Source of the DNA: Shinisaurus crocodilurus
Lineage: Eukaryota; Chordata; Lepidosauria; Squamata; Shinisauridae
NCBI GenBank assembly: GCA_021292165.1
Contig: CM037877.1
Span: 85,281,691-85,345,690, forward strand
Reading direction: 5' to 3'
Length of the DNA: 64,000 nucleotides
Under the pieces are notes generated by a model that was not told where the DNA came from, searched no databases, and saw nothing but the letters and a program-made list of their open reading frames with translations. Position numbers and translations under genes: made by a program. Numbering within the stretch: position 1 is the first letter of the stretch; every line of letters begins with the position of its first letter. Shown piece by piece: positions 33,881-44,640 of the stretch.

Positions 33881-33945
33881 GGGTGATGTTAGGAGGGTGA
33901 CCATGGGTGATGTTAGGAGGGTGACCATGGGTGATGTTAGGAGGG
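33881..33945. repeat. 24-bp tandem repeat, about 2.7 units
   Basis: The unit begins GGGTGATGTTAGGAGGGTG and closes with ACCAT. Two perfect units (33881-33904, 33905-33928) and a partial third are present. Confidence 0.85.
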
Positions 33946-35765
33946 CCTAACTGGACATAGGCCCTGGACCTTTTGAGCTGTGCCCCGGAACTTTAGAGCT
34001 GTCCCAATTGCCATCATCTGCCATAATACAAGCCTGCTTCTTCCCTTTGAACTCAGTAGTACTAGGAGACCTTAGGATTCATTCCCTTAGCAGACTTATA
34101 GGGAGTATAGCATGAAGGCACCAACCTTTTAAACCAGAGGGGAGACTGCCACCTTTCCTTCCACAGTCTGCTCATTATTTTCATTAGTCCAGAGTCCAAA
34201 ATTGCCTAACAGCATGACCATCACCCGAGTTTCTTGCAGTGTGCCTGACTCTGCAGAAACCTGCCCAGCCAGTTGCTACTGGGCAATTGTACTTGTGCCC
34301 TGGGCCATTGTAGGCAGCTAGGCCCTAACAAGAGGAAGAACAGTTGCATTGGCTGCTCACATATCAAATGGAGTGCCAGATTCCTTCCTCATCTGTTCTT
34401 TCCTCCAAGATAGCCCAGGCCCCTTACCTTGGGGAAAAGCAGAAGTGGGTTTGTTTGCAAAAAGGGTTTGAATGAACAGCAATGTCTGAATTTGAGGCAA
34501 GGTGCGTGCATGGTTGCCCTGGCTTGCTTGAGTATGTCTGGACTCTGGAGCTCCTTGGCTCTGCAAGCATCTTTCTGGAGTGCAGCTGCTTTTTACATGA
34601 TCCATGTGGTCAGATTCTGGTGGGTACACGGTCCTCCTTGGCATCAGGAGTTTGCAGTAGGCTAGAGAGAGGTGAATAGATGTGGGAGGAGGATAGGGGC
34701 TTCTTGCTCTTTTGTGCTCAAAAGCCACAATGACTTGTGGTACCTTAAAGACGCACACATTTACTGGGTCATAATAATCTTTCATGGACAGGAGTCCACT
34801 GTATAGGAAGTTATTTTGAAAGAAGTTGCTTTTCATGTAACTGGAGAAAAATGGCACTTGCTGAAATAAAGGTACAGAAGCCTTGATAATCTCTGTCGCA
34901 TCTGATCCCTCTGGACTAGCTGGATTTTTGCCCACATGTACTACACCTCCTGCTGCCTCCCTTGAATCTTTCTGCCTGGGTTTTTTGTTTTTTTAAAAAA
35001 TCAGGTGCCCTCCTCTCCCCTAACCACATTCCTTTTTACAAATAGGGGTCCTTAAGAAACAGGGTCCTTTAAACGCACACACACACACACACACACACGC
35101 ACACACGAACACACTTTAGAGCTTGAGGCAGTTGCCTCAGATAGCTGATTTGGGATTTGAAATTTATTAATTTATTAATTATTATTGTATTTTCACTGCC
35201 AGGGAAGGGGAGAGGAGCTTGTAGGATTGGATTTCATGCCTCAAGGGTCAAAACAACTTGGTTGGCTTTGTCTACTACCACTACTACTACTACTACGCAC
35301 CTTGACTGGGGGAGGGGGGATACGCCTTTTGCTGCTCTACCTCAGGCAGCAAAATGTCTTGGAGCCAGCCCTGGGAATGGCTATAAAGACCTGTGGGGTA
35401 GGAAAAGGTAGCTGAAATGGTACAGGAAACTATGTGAGTTATGGAAACAACTGGGGATACAGAGAGATCTGTGCATGGGGAAACATGTTCAGGATTACAC
35501 CAAACTTATTGTGTAATATTAAACATGTTTACTCAAGTAAGCTATACTGAGTTCAATTGGATTTACTCCCAGGTAAGTGTATGTAGGATTGGAGTCTTAC
35601 TCCTTAGTAAATGTGCTCAGAGCTGCAACCTGTCTTATCCATCCTGAGGATAGTTCCAATATCTGGATCTAGAGAGAAACTTGGAAATTGATAACTTTGG
35701 TAATTTAAAAAACAACCAACCAAAAACAAAGGCAGCCATGCTGGTCCATGAGAAATAAAAACCCA
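33946..35765. other. Non-coding; weak repeats and (CA)n at about 35079-35105
   Basis: The 192-codon - strand frame at 34357-34935 overlaps repeat sequence at 34720-34800 and shows no domain. 35100-35375 has ends of the type GAGGCAGTTGCCTCAG and GGAGCCAGCCCTGG, which may mark a decayed hAT element. No gene was supported. Confidence 0.45.
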
Positions 35766-35842
35766 GAGATCCACAGTTGGGCAATACCTTTATTAGGAAT
35801 TTTGGTTGGTCCTAATAAAGGTATCCAACTGTGCATTTTGGT
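35766..35842. repeat. Short inverted repeat
   Basis: The arms around ATACCTTTATTAGGA and TCCTAATAAAGGTAT pair, extended by CACAGTTGG and CCAACTGTG. It resembles the interior of repeats near 3400. Confidence 0.65.
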
Positions 35843-36104
35843 ACTTTAAGAGTTGTATGAAGATGAGGTTGCTAGACACTTAATATTGTAACATTTAGTG
35901 TAGATTTTAGGATTTCAAAAAGTTAGGAACCAAAAACTGTTTTAAAAAATGTGTTCTAGGTTCTGTCGGGGAGGCTCTTGTTTTTAGGACTATTTTTTCT
36001 GTTGTGAGTGGTCACTGATTTCATATGCTTTTATTTTATGATGCATTGTTGTTCTTGAATATGTTGCAAGCATTGTCTCTAGAACTACTCTATAATGTAG
36101 TTAT

Positions 36105-36405
36105 TAGTGGGCTGGAAGGCAAAAGTGAGTGGGACCAAAAGCCAAAAATTCAAAAAATGCCAGCATATTTTAGTTTAAAGCTCTCACTGCCGGTAACTAA
36201 GCCTTAGCAGAGGCATTTCAACCTTTGAGAATGGGGTGGGGGGAAACTGCACAAAAGCTGGGAAAACACTGGTGGTTGGGAGAAAGGGGGTGGGGGCTGG
36301 GGAAGGGGTGGAGTCATCTGGGGACCCCCCCCCCGAGGGCCAGCTTGGAACCCCAGGTGGGCCACATTTGGCCCCTAGGCCTGAGGTTCTTCACCCCTGA
36401 GGTTC
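36105..36405 (+). repeat. hAT-like interspersed repeat, 3' part (same family as 820-2902)
   Basis: It is uninterrupted across GTAACTAAGCCTTAGCAGAG and across CCAGCATATTTTAGTTTAAA, the sites that carry insertions in the other copies. It ends GAGGTTCTTCACCCCTG. Confidence 0.65.
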
Positions 36406-38600
36406 TGTACCCGTGGTATAATGGAAGCGTGGGATATAAGTATTTTAAATAAATAAATACTAAATATATTTCTGCCAGAGAAGATTCCTTGTGGGGGAAA
36501 TGACACATGGAGTGCCAATTTTCTGTAGTTCCAGCCCCTGCTGAGAAAGATGCTTCTCTGGGCACTTGACATGCCCACGGTGGTAGCGGCAGCTGCTTCT
36601 ACCTGCCCTAAGGCAATTTTTTGGCCCTTGGAGCCAAAAGGAAAAAAAAGGAGGAGTTTGAATAGAATCAAGATGGGCAAAGCCTGCTCACGGCAGGCTG
36701 CTTCTGCCTCGCTTCTGCTTGCAAGAATCCGAACAGGGATGCTGGCCTATGCAAACACCCCGCTCAAATTCTCGTGGCACCCATGGCTGTAGTAGATGGC
36801 TGATGTGGTGTAGTTCAGGTAACAGGCCTGGGGAATGAACCAACGGGACTCTTGGGATCCAACTCAGGCTGCTTTATTTTTCCTTCAGTATTTTAAGGCA
36901 TCTTTAAGAAAGGTTCATTTGAGATAAGGCTGGTTTCAGATACTGATACAAATTCTGCGAGACAGTTGAATTCTCCTCAGTTGAGAACTCCCATGTTTGC
37001 CTTGTAATGTGTAGCTCCTTCCTTAATATGATCCATAATCAAATAATAAATGTTTAATGAGCCAATGATAAAGCTTAAAAAACAGCAGCACTTCCCCTTT
37101 GTCAGCTGCAGCTATTTAACCAATGACGTTGTGACCGTGTTTTTTTTTTTAAATCATGTCATATTTTGTTTCAACTGACACCCATGTCGCAAGAGGACTC
37201 TGCATTTAATTCCTGACTCTACAGATTCTAGCAGGGTGTTTCTGCACTGACATCACTGAGAGCATGGCTCCCTCATGGCGGTGACTGTTTTTGTTGGGCA
37301 TCTTGGCAGATTCCCGTATCCTTAATGGTTTTATAGGGAAGGGCTCTGCGTCATTTCGAAGTAGATAGAGAGAGAAATGACAGCAGTGAGGTCAACACAG
37401 GCAGAACTAGGATGTCACAGACCAAACTAGGATTGATAACAGCTTTTATGGTGTGTTGGGTGATATCTGTTCTTTTCACCCAGTGGCCTTGATGCCTTGG
37501 TACGTTCCTCATAAACCAGATGGAAGTGTACGCTTTCCAGATGGTGTATGTAATGAAGGCTACCTTGCATAACCACCTAGCAGGAACAATATCCCAACTC
37601 AACCAGTATGTGTTGACAGCCTTAGGAGCAAGCTTTGCTGGGAAACCATGGATAGTCTGGCGTTTGGCTGCAGAGTTGCTGTAGCTAAAAGGTAACCCTG
37701 CTGCTAGCAACTACAACAGTGCTTTCCTGCTATTCAGGCATCTCAGGTTTTCCCCCTCCCTCTGTTCCCTGCTATTACCTTCAGCCAACATGCACTTATG
37801 CCAGTCATTTTACAAATGCCGCTGCTACTACAGACTGAAATATGCTGTGCATGGGAGCTAATGGGAGTCTGCTCCTCCACCACCTTCCTTCCAGGCCATT
37901 ACCCTTCAGAGCAAAAAGCCTAGAGTGCAGCCACTAGCACAAAAACAACAGGATTTGTCTTGCCTGACAGTTGAACTGAGGATAGATCTCAGTACTGAGA
38001 GGAAGGCACAAGTTCAGCCACGATGCTCTCACTGGGCTTCTAGGACAACCAGATCCTCCGAACTGCTGCCTTGTCGCAGCACTTCACAGGGTTGGACCAT
38101 TAGGTTGCAATCTGACTTATGTGAATTGCACTGAAGTGTGTGTTTGTTTAGCATCACAGTTCTAAGCTGTCTTTGTGTAATTCTTTAGCATCAGACTAAT
38201 TATATTAGTTAGCATACAGATAAAATCTACAGAGATCATCAAGGTAATTACATAAATGGGTTAGATAGCCAGGAAGAAGCCCAAAAAATGTAGTAAAGGA
38301 AAAACAGCCCAATTAACAGTGATTTCCCCCCCCCCGCCCACTTTTTAATAGAACATTAAGATCAATGGAACATTCTTATTTCAGATAAAAATGACACTTG
38401 CATAACAGATTGCCCAAAGACAGGGAAGAGCCTTGCATTTCAGTTCCAGTCCAAACTGCCATGAGCACCGAAGGCAGCAAAAGTTTGCCGAGTTTATGCT
38501 GGCAGCGAAACAATACTGGAAGCATTTGTTGTCTCCCTTTGAGCAATGTTTTGATTATAAATTAATCTCCTGAGATCTTACGGCTGCTTCAAACAGTTAA
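36406..38600. other. Non-coding upstream region of TMEM252
   Basis: About 2.2 kb without a recognised repeat or gene. Open frames (for example 37351-37710 on the - strand) carry no domain. Part may be regulatory for the gene starting at 38718, but nothing specific can be read apart from the promoter boxes annotated separately. Confidence 0.45.
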
Positions 38601-38626
38601 TGAGTGTCTTAACGCGTGTCCAAAGG

Positions 38627-38650
38627 CCAATTGGTCATGAACATATAAAA
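38627..38650 (+). promoter_or_regulatory. Candidate TMEM252 core promoter (CCAAT and TATA-like boxes)
   Basis: CCAAT at 38627-38631 is followed by TATAAAA at 38644-38650. Transcription would then begin near 38675, leaving a 5' UTR of about 40-45 bases before the start codon at 38718. An ATG at 38652 falls upstream of that predicted start. This is inferred from spacing only. Confidence 0.5.
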
Positions 38651-38717
38651 CCATGGACCGAGACAGGAAGGAGCACATAAGAGATACCCAAAGTAGAGGC
38701 TGGGGCTAACTGCAAAG

Positions 38718-38995
38718 ATGGCAAAGTACCTTTTCTCATGTCTCTGTTTGTTTGTGCTCTTTGTTGGCTTTTCCATTATTTGCTTGGGAGCCTTTTGCAT
38801 CTCTACAAATGCCTCTGTGTGCAAGTGCAATAGCTTGCCTATTGCATATTTTCTATTACCCTTGGGGTTCTTACTTCTCATCTCTGGGATCTTCTGGAGC
38901 ACTTATCATGAGGCCAGCAAGCACAAGGGCTTATTCCACGGCCTTATTCAGGGAAGCCCCAGACTTCGAGATAGCCACATCAATACCATAGACAG
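38718..38995 (+). CDS. TMEM252: TMEM252 exon 1 (transmembrane protein 252, residues 1-93)
   Basis: The exon encodes two hydrophobic membrane segments (about residues 4-28 and 40-60, LPIAYFLLPLGFLLLISGIF) joined by a short Cys-containing loop with an N-glycosylation sequon NAS at 31-33. It ends in a GACAG|GTATGT splice donor at 38995/38996, and codon 93 is split after its second base (phase 2). The LPLGF...SGIFW core and the exon end before PDFYPP fit the vertebrate TMEM252 family as I know it (human protein about 170 aa; here 181). The family is poorly characterised, so the molecular role is unknown. Without splicing, the frame would run on into the intron and an antisense SINE to 39092, which is not a family feature. 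The start fits the family length. Confidence 0.9.
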
Positions 38996-39020
38996 GTATG
39001 TATCATCATGTGTTTCAGTC

Positions 39021-39264
39021 CATTTATTTATTTATTTATTATATTTATACCCCGCCTTTCTTCCTGCAAGGAACCCAAGGTGGCTTACATAACCCTCCTC
39101 CTCCTCTCCATTTTATCCTCACAACAACCCTGTGAGGTAGGTTAGACTGAGAGTCAGTGACTGGCCCAAAGTCACCCAGTGAGTTTCATGGCTGAGCGGG
39201 GACTAGAACCCGGATCTCCCAAGTCCCAGTCCAACACTCTCACCACTACGCCACACTGGCTCTC
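39021..39264 (-). repeat. tRNA-derived squamate SINE, antisense, in the TMEM252 intron
   Basis: It begins only about 25 bases after the splice donor, with TTATTTATTTATTATATTTA and CCCCGCCTTTC. The body and the complete antisense tRNA-like head follow, ending CACACTGGCTCTCC. It is antisense to the gene. Confidence 0.9.
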
Positions 39265-39289
39265 CAGTGTGATCTTTGATTTTGTGCAA

Positions 39290-39740
39290 CCCCTTTCAGT
39301 CTGCATATGTTTCCCTCCCTTTTTCCTCTTTAAGTTTGCTTTATTTAATGTACCTAGTCCTTTCTCTTCTTCCCTCCACGTTCTCTCCAATTATATCGTT
39401 GACTAGTACACCATTTCTTGGGATGTGCCCCATCAAACTTGATTCCCTCTTGTTCACACTTTCCACCCATCCTTGTCTCTCCCTGCAATTCTATCCAATA
39501 TTTGTTAATTAATTTTCCTTCCTGTTCAGCTCTCTTTACACAGTATTTTCCAACCCGATATTTCAATTCATTCTTCAAATTTTTACCAATCATCCAAGTT
39601 TCATATCCATACAGAGCTGTACTGTATACGTATGCTTTGATATATGTTCAATTTTTAAAGGTAGACTTATTCCTCCTGACAGCTGACATTTCTTCTTATA
39701 AAATGTCCATTCTGCCATTTGTATTCTGGTTTTAATTCTA
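39290..39740 (-). repeat. Degenerate LINE reverse-transcriptase fragment
   Basis: On the - strand a translation contains STALYGYETWMIGKNLKNEL, resembling the LYGxETW segment found after the polymerase domain of RTE/L1-type LINEs. Only a short open frame (39354-39593) survives. The family is unresolved. Confidence 0.5.
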
Positions 39741-39748
39741 CTTTAGAT

Positions 39749-39916
39749 CTTATGCTGGCTCAGCTTGTCTGAGTGTGGAAAGCTAAGCAGGGTCAGGCCT
39801 GGTTATTACTTGGATGGGAGACCCCCTCCTCTAGTTTCCTGCATTGAGCAGGGGGTTGGACTCGATAGCCTTGTAGGTTCCTTCCAACTCTATGATCTAT
39901 GAAATCTATGAAATCT
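39749..39916 (+). repeat. 5S rRNA-derived SINE with CR1-like tail (subfamily A)
   Basis: CTTATGCTGGCTCAGCTTGT, GGAAAGCTAAGCAGGGTCAG and ATTACTTGGATGGGAGACC are followed by the CR1 tail and two ATCTATGAA units. It lies in the TMEM252 intron in the sense direction. Confidence 0.9.
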
Positions 39917-40331
39917 TGCTTCCTGGTTACTTAATATTTTTTCTTTAAAAAAAAATGCTCAGTGTGTTTCCTTTTGAGATATATAATATCCACATAATAG
40001 ATATTGCACCTGATGGTTTCCTACTTCACATTAAAAATGTTTATTTATTCTCACATTTTTAGGCCATTGTTCTGGAAAACTTATATATTTTTTTAATGTA
40101 ATGGGTTGGATCCAAATTACCCATGCTGGAGGAAAGGGGGAGAGGTCATTTTTGCCAATTCTCCCTTCCCCTGCAACTCTCTGTTACCCTGAAAAAGCTG
40201 CTCTGAAGGATCAGGGGATCCCCTGGAACAGTGTTGGAAGTGGTGTTAGGAGGCTACAGGGAGAAGGGATATGTGAAAATTGCCTCAGCCCTACTTCCTC
40301 TGTTGGATCCAACCCAAGCTGGATCCAGACT

Positions 40332-40434
40332 AGAATCATAGAATAGTAGAGTTGGAAGGGGCCGATAAGGCCATCGAGTCCAACCCCCTGCTCAACGCAG
40401 GAATCCAAGTCAAAGCATCCCTGACAGATGGCTG
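40332..40434 (-). mobile_element. CR1 LINE 3' end, antisense
   Basis: AGAATCATAGAATAGTAGAG, GGCCATCGAGTCCAACCCCC and AATCCAAGTCAAAGCATCCC form the 3' end of a true CR1 element: upstream of the tail it continues into CR1 sequence rather than the 5S-like body. Its tail is nearly the same as the tail of the 5S-derived SINEs. It is cut off near 40434 by the next block. Confidence 0.75.
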
Positions 40435-41270
40435 TTTGTTGCATTTGCGCGGGTAAAGGGGGAAATGAAGAGACGAGACAGCAGTTATGGTATAAAATCA
40501 GGGCCACATTTATTAATTCAAAGGTCTGCGAAGGGAGAAGTGCGGGATTAACTAAGGCCGGCCCAAAGGCCAGTAGAGCACATCCGGGCAAAAGCATCTC
40601 AAACTCGAGGGCGGCGCAGTGACTCGCCACCCTCGAATTCTGCACATGGGGTGCTGGGGGATCTACCCAGGGTCACCGCCCCCCTGGCGCCACGGGACAA
40701 CCGAGGAGGGTGAGATGGGTAGACCCCAAAGGCGGCCCTATCTCTCACAAATGGAGCCACAAGGCATCAACATTGGTGAGGCTCGGGTTCTTGCCCATCA
40801 CCTTAAAAGGTGACATGGGATGCACACCGAAACCCTAACCCCCACTGCCTATTCACTGCACTTACCGCCTAACCTAAAGCCAATGTGACCGAAATAACAG
40901 GTAACCCAAAACAACAAACCCACCACCAATTCCACAGTATGGAGTAGGCGAAACTCGCACACTGCCCCGTGCCAATTAGGTCAATGAGCCAAAATTCCTA
41001 CTCGGCCCCGTAAAAGGCGACCAGAGGAGCTCACACTGCTTCATCGGGAGTGGAGGGAGGGAGCTGCAAAAGAGGCATTGGGTGGGGTCTCCTGTGCCTA
41101 AATACTGCCTCAGGGCCTCACCCCTTATGCCTATCCCGGTCGGGCAAACAATTTGCCCATGCCCTGATTGGAGGTGAAATCACCTCATTCCTGTCTTCGT
41201 TCTCCACTCCCCCTCCCGTGCAAAAATTCTCCCCCCCCCCACAGGAGCGTGGGGTGTGAAGGGAATTAAG
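40435..41270 (-). mobile_element. LTR-like block, antisense, CpG-rich
   Basis: This region is richer in CpG than its surroundings and ends abruptly against the CR1 copy. On the - strand it has AATAAATGTGGCCCTG (polyadenylation-like, at 40509-40514) near one edge and a TATTTAGGCAC promoter-like motif about 600 bases before it, the layout of an LTR. No coding sequence or target duplication was found. The family is unknown, and it could also be a different element with a similar layout. Confidence 0.45.
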
Positions 41271-41454
41271 TTAGTTACATTTAAGTTAGTTGCATTTAGG
41301 CCCCACTGAAACTACTATGAAAAGTTAATAATAAAAATAACTGAAGCCCCGTTGATTTTAATGGGATCTGAGTGCAGCTAGCCTAATCTGGATCCATCCT
41401 GATATTTTCCGCAGTGCTGCTTTCCTTCTGTCTCTGCCATTTCTGCAGATTAAT

Positions 41455-41590
41455 GTCCTAGAGCCACCTCACTAGGTGGCATTGGGCGAGTCACTAACTC
41501 TCAGCCTACCCTGCCTCACACAGTGGTTATGAGAAGGTCCTCTGTAGAAAGGTGGCATACAAAATGTAAGAAATAAATAAATGAATGACA
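41455..41590 (+). repeat. Decayed tRNA-derived SINE, 3' part
   Basis: GGGCGAGTCACTAACTCTCA, CCTGCCTCACACAGTGG and a GTGGCATACAAAATGTAAGA tail follow the SINE order with many changes. It is an older copy in the intron. Confidence 0.6.
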
Positions 41591-42720
41591 AGATTTTTAA
41601 TTTATTTTTTTTAGCTCCGTGCCTGCTACTGTACATGCAGTATACTTTGAGTCCAGGTTACTGTGTGTGAAAACACTTCCATGATGAGAAAGATAGAGTC
41701 CAAAACATAGCTTGAGGATGTATAACATATATTTCCATGAGTTGGACTGCAACTATTGGGGACTGACAAAATAGTTTACTTTAAAATAGTTCCTGAATAT
41801 TGTACATATTGAAAATGAATCTGGGTCTTTTAAGTGTGAAGGCATGACTCAAACCCATAAACACATATGGCTCTGCAGTATTTTTGCACATAGGTTACCA
41901 ACACACCACACTTCTTACGAGCTCATTGTTTCAGTAGTGCTCAATGAAGACTAAAGCTGTTCACCCTATCTGCACAGCCTGTGTTTGAGATTTCTGTGTA
42001 AATGTCTCTGCCATTCCTAGAGTGAAGACTGATGCTCTCACAATGAGCGTTTCCTTAAGTCAAGCTGGCCTTCGGCCTGGCAAAGTGTGTTAATGGGCCA
42101 TGGATACAAATGTCACTTCCTGTTCTGTTGTGGTAACGGCACTATAAACATTCACAATTGGCAAAGTGGCAGCTCTATAAATACGACACAGCACATACCC
42201 TCGTTAGATAACCAGGAAGATTTAACACTTTGAAAGAGCTTGCAGCCGGCACTGCAAAATAAGTCTCAAGAGTATAAATAAGCTCAAATAAAATATGCAT
42301 TTCCTGTTCAACTACTGGGGCTCTAAGAGAAGAAAGGGATGTAACAATTGGATAAAAGTAAGGTTCACTCTTCATTGACCAAGCCTTAGCACATTGTTGC
42401 TAGAAGGTACAACAATACTCCAAAAAGCAGATTGTCAGAGACAAGGCCTATAATGCCAAACTGTTACCCAAATGGTTCCCCCAACTCTTCTCCTCATAGT
42501 TTCACTTAAATGAAGGCACTTTTGGTTCTTGAGGTAATGAAAATGGTTGTGAGGGTCTACCTCTGAAATTTTAGGAGAAAAGACAATATGGTGAACAGAT
42601 GTGGGATCCAAACACCAGGGTTGGTGCAGTATTCAGCAGCACACTATAGACTTGTAATTTTAACACAGAATTCTCTTTCAAAGTGTTTTTTTTTTTTTGT
42701 CTTGGCTATGATTTTTGCAG

Positions 42721-42988
42721 GCCTGACTTTTACCCTCCATCTTACGAAGACAGTACTGATCCTGAAAAGCAGACCTTCCCACTGCCAGTCTGCCTACTGG
42801 GACGAGAGGATACTTACAACATACCTCCACCTCTGTACACAGAGAGTTGCCTTGAATTCATTGAAGAAGCCAATCCTCACGAACAACGGCCACCTTCATA
42901 TGAAATATCTGTGCAGCAGCAAGCTACAGAGCATGACTCAACACTTGAAGAGAATTCTACTGCACCTGTGCCAGAGACCAGCTGCTAA
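42721..42988 (+). CDS. TMEM252: TMEM252 exon 2 (residues 93-181, C-terminal cytoplasmic-type tail)
   Basis: The exon starts directly after the TTTTTGCAG acceptor and completes codon 93 (Arg). It encodes an 88-residue acidic, Pro-rich tail ending at TAA (42986-42988). Three PPxY motifs are visible: PPSY at 98-101, PPLY at 129-132 and PPSY at 150-153, in the contexts DFYPPSYED, IPPPLYTE and RPPSYEI. These contexts fit human TMEM252 as I recall it. PPxY motifs bind WW domains, for example of NEDD4-type ubiquitin ligases; such a partner is inferred, not shown. The joined coding length of 546 bases keeps one frame with no stop. Confidence 0.93.
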
Positions 42989-44420
42989 TGAAATGGCCTG
43001 CCAAAGGACTTGAGGAGGAGATAAGCCATGTCTGCTATTCTGGGACATAATCAAGGCAGTGGTTAGGCCACTGTGTGCAGAGCCCTGTTGAGGTGAAAGG
43101 ACAGTGCTATTCCATGAGTATGTGCTGGGTGCAAAGATAGCCTTGTGGTAGTACTCAGTGGCTGGCCATGTGGCATTAGAAAGGTTAGTTCAGAAATAAC
43201 ACACTTTCACCAGGAATGAAACCTGGTATTGCATGGGTTGTGGATGATGTTGCTGAGTTCAACTGGCTGGTTGCAACAATTAGATATGTTTGTTTATATT
43301 ATTTTGGCTTTATTCTGCCTGTGTTAAAAAAAAAAAATGGCTGCAAGAACCAATGCTGTCTTGTAAAGAGCAACAACAATAGCATGATAAAGTGCCAGAG
43401 GCAGGGATGTTTTTGAAAGAGTGAAAGAAGAAATCCAAAGCAAAGCATTGTCTAAAGATGAATGAGGGACATACATACATACTGAGCAAGATCAGCTATG
43501 CTGTTGCTGTGGGGAAATATTTTATTCTATCCTTGGCATTTACAAGGATGATGAGAAGCATTTTTCCAAAGTTAAACTCTTGAGCTTCCTTAATTATTTT
43601 GCAGACATTCCTTTGTACAAAGATCTTGTAACAGAGAGCTAGCTGTGTTGAGAGAACGAGATTAAGTCTTGATTGTACTGGACAGTCCATTTCTACAGCT
43701 CAAGTAAACAAGGACTTCAATTTAATCTCAAGTAGTTCCTCTGACGTGTATATAAGTTAAACTGAAGCATTTGAATTTGAACTGTTTATCTGGGTTGTAG
43801 ACTGTTATTTTCTTAGTTTTTTCATTATTGTGGTACTTTTGTGCAATATATATACATGTATATATGGGACATAGGGAATAGGTTACAGAGGAGTCCCCAG
43901 CCACTAAGGCACAAAGACAACACATTCCCTAGATGACATACGTGTCGAGCATGTTCTTTGTTCAAGACTTCTACTTTTGAAAATGGATATTTGTATGAAT
44001 AATGTGACTAGCAATTTTCCAATATGTACTCCTATTAACTCAACTGCCTCTCAGATCTGGAGGTGGGGGGAGGGGAAATCCCAAAGTACAGTTAGTTGTC
44101 CTTTATCTTGATAAAAATGGCCAGCTGAGGTATGAAGGCCATCATGGACACTTCCACTGTAAGATCATCAGCATTAGTGTGCCCTATGCCCATATGTAAT
44201 ACCTTAATTTATTTTTTGTATCTCCTGTGGAGCTTTGGCATCAATTTCCTTTATTTGTTAGGATTGGCTAACTTTGAGAGGGGAAATCTATTGATGAACA
44301 GTTGGCATTTGTTATTTTGTAACAACATGTTTGTTCTGTATTCAGGAACTAACTGGTTTACGTACTGTTTAATATTGCATTGCACTTTCTTTTTCTTACA
44401 ATAAAGTTTTGTACTGAATT
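42989..44420 (+). other. TMEM252: TMEM252 3' UTR (predicted)
   Basis: About 1.4 kb without a recognised transposon lies between the stop codon and the AATAAA at 44400. The lack of repeats contrasts with the dense repeats before and after it. The extent is inferred from the signal position. Confidence 0.6.
44400..44405 (+). terminator. Polyadenylation signal AATAAA (TMEM252)
   Basis: A canonical hexamer follows a T-rich stretch (CTTTCTTTTTCTTAC), with GTTTTGT just downstream. Cleavage is expected near 44415-44425. Confidence 0.6.
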
Positions 44421-44514
44421 TCCCCCCCAGAGAACAGTGGCATTCGCTTGATAAAGTGAGGAATGTGTGCTTCCTTATTAGACAACAAACACAATCCCAA
44501 ATGGGATGCAATAA

Positions 44515-44637
44515 GGGAGCAATCCTATGCATGTTTAGACAGAAAAAAGTCCTACAACTTGCAGCATGCCCCATGCTGGCTGGGGCATGCTGGGAGTTTT
44601 AGGACTTTTTTGTTTAAACATGCACAGGATTGCACCT
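44515..44637. mobile_element. Harbinger-like palindromic MITE, family H1 (123 bp)
   Basis: It has inverted ends GGGAGCAATCCTATGCATG and CATGCACAGGATTGCACCT with TAA at 44512-44514 and 44638-44640. The central GCATGCCCCATGCTGGCTGG region is shared with the fold-back at 5408. It lies about 100 bases past the predicted TMEM252 poly(A) site. Confidence 0.75.
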
Positions 44638-44640
44638 TAA

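Larger units (their letters stand above)
38996..42720 (+). other. TMEM252: TMEM252 intron (3725 bp)
   Basis: The intron has GT at 38996 and AG at 42719-42720, with a long T tract just before TTTTTGCAG at the acceptor. It is filled with an antisense tRNA-SINE, a LINE fragment, a 5S-derived SINE, a CR1 end and an LTR-like block. The 41590-42660 part is unassigned single-copy-like sequence. Confidence 0.88.

Noticed and set aside
34357..34935. 192-codon open frame on the - strand
   Set aside because: It overlaps an interspersed repeat, has no recognisable domain, and no splice or promoter context supports it.
38718..39092. A 124-residue single-exon protein
   Set aside because: A consensus splice donor at 38995 and the family's second exon at 42721 show that the last residues are intronic and SINE-derived.
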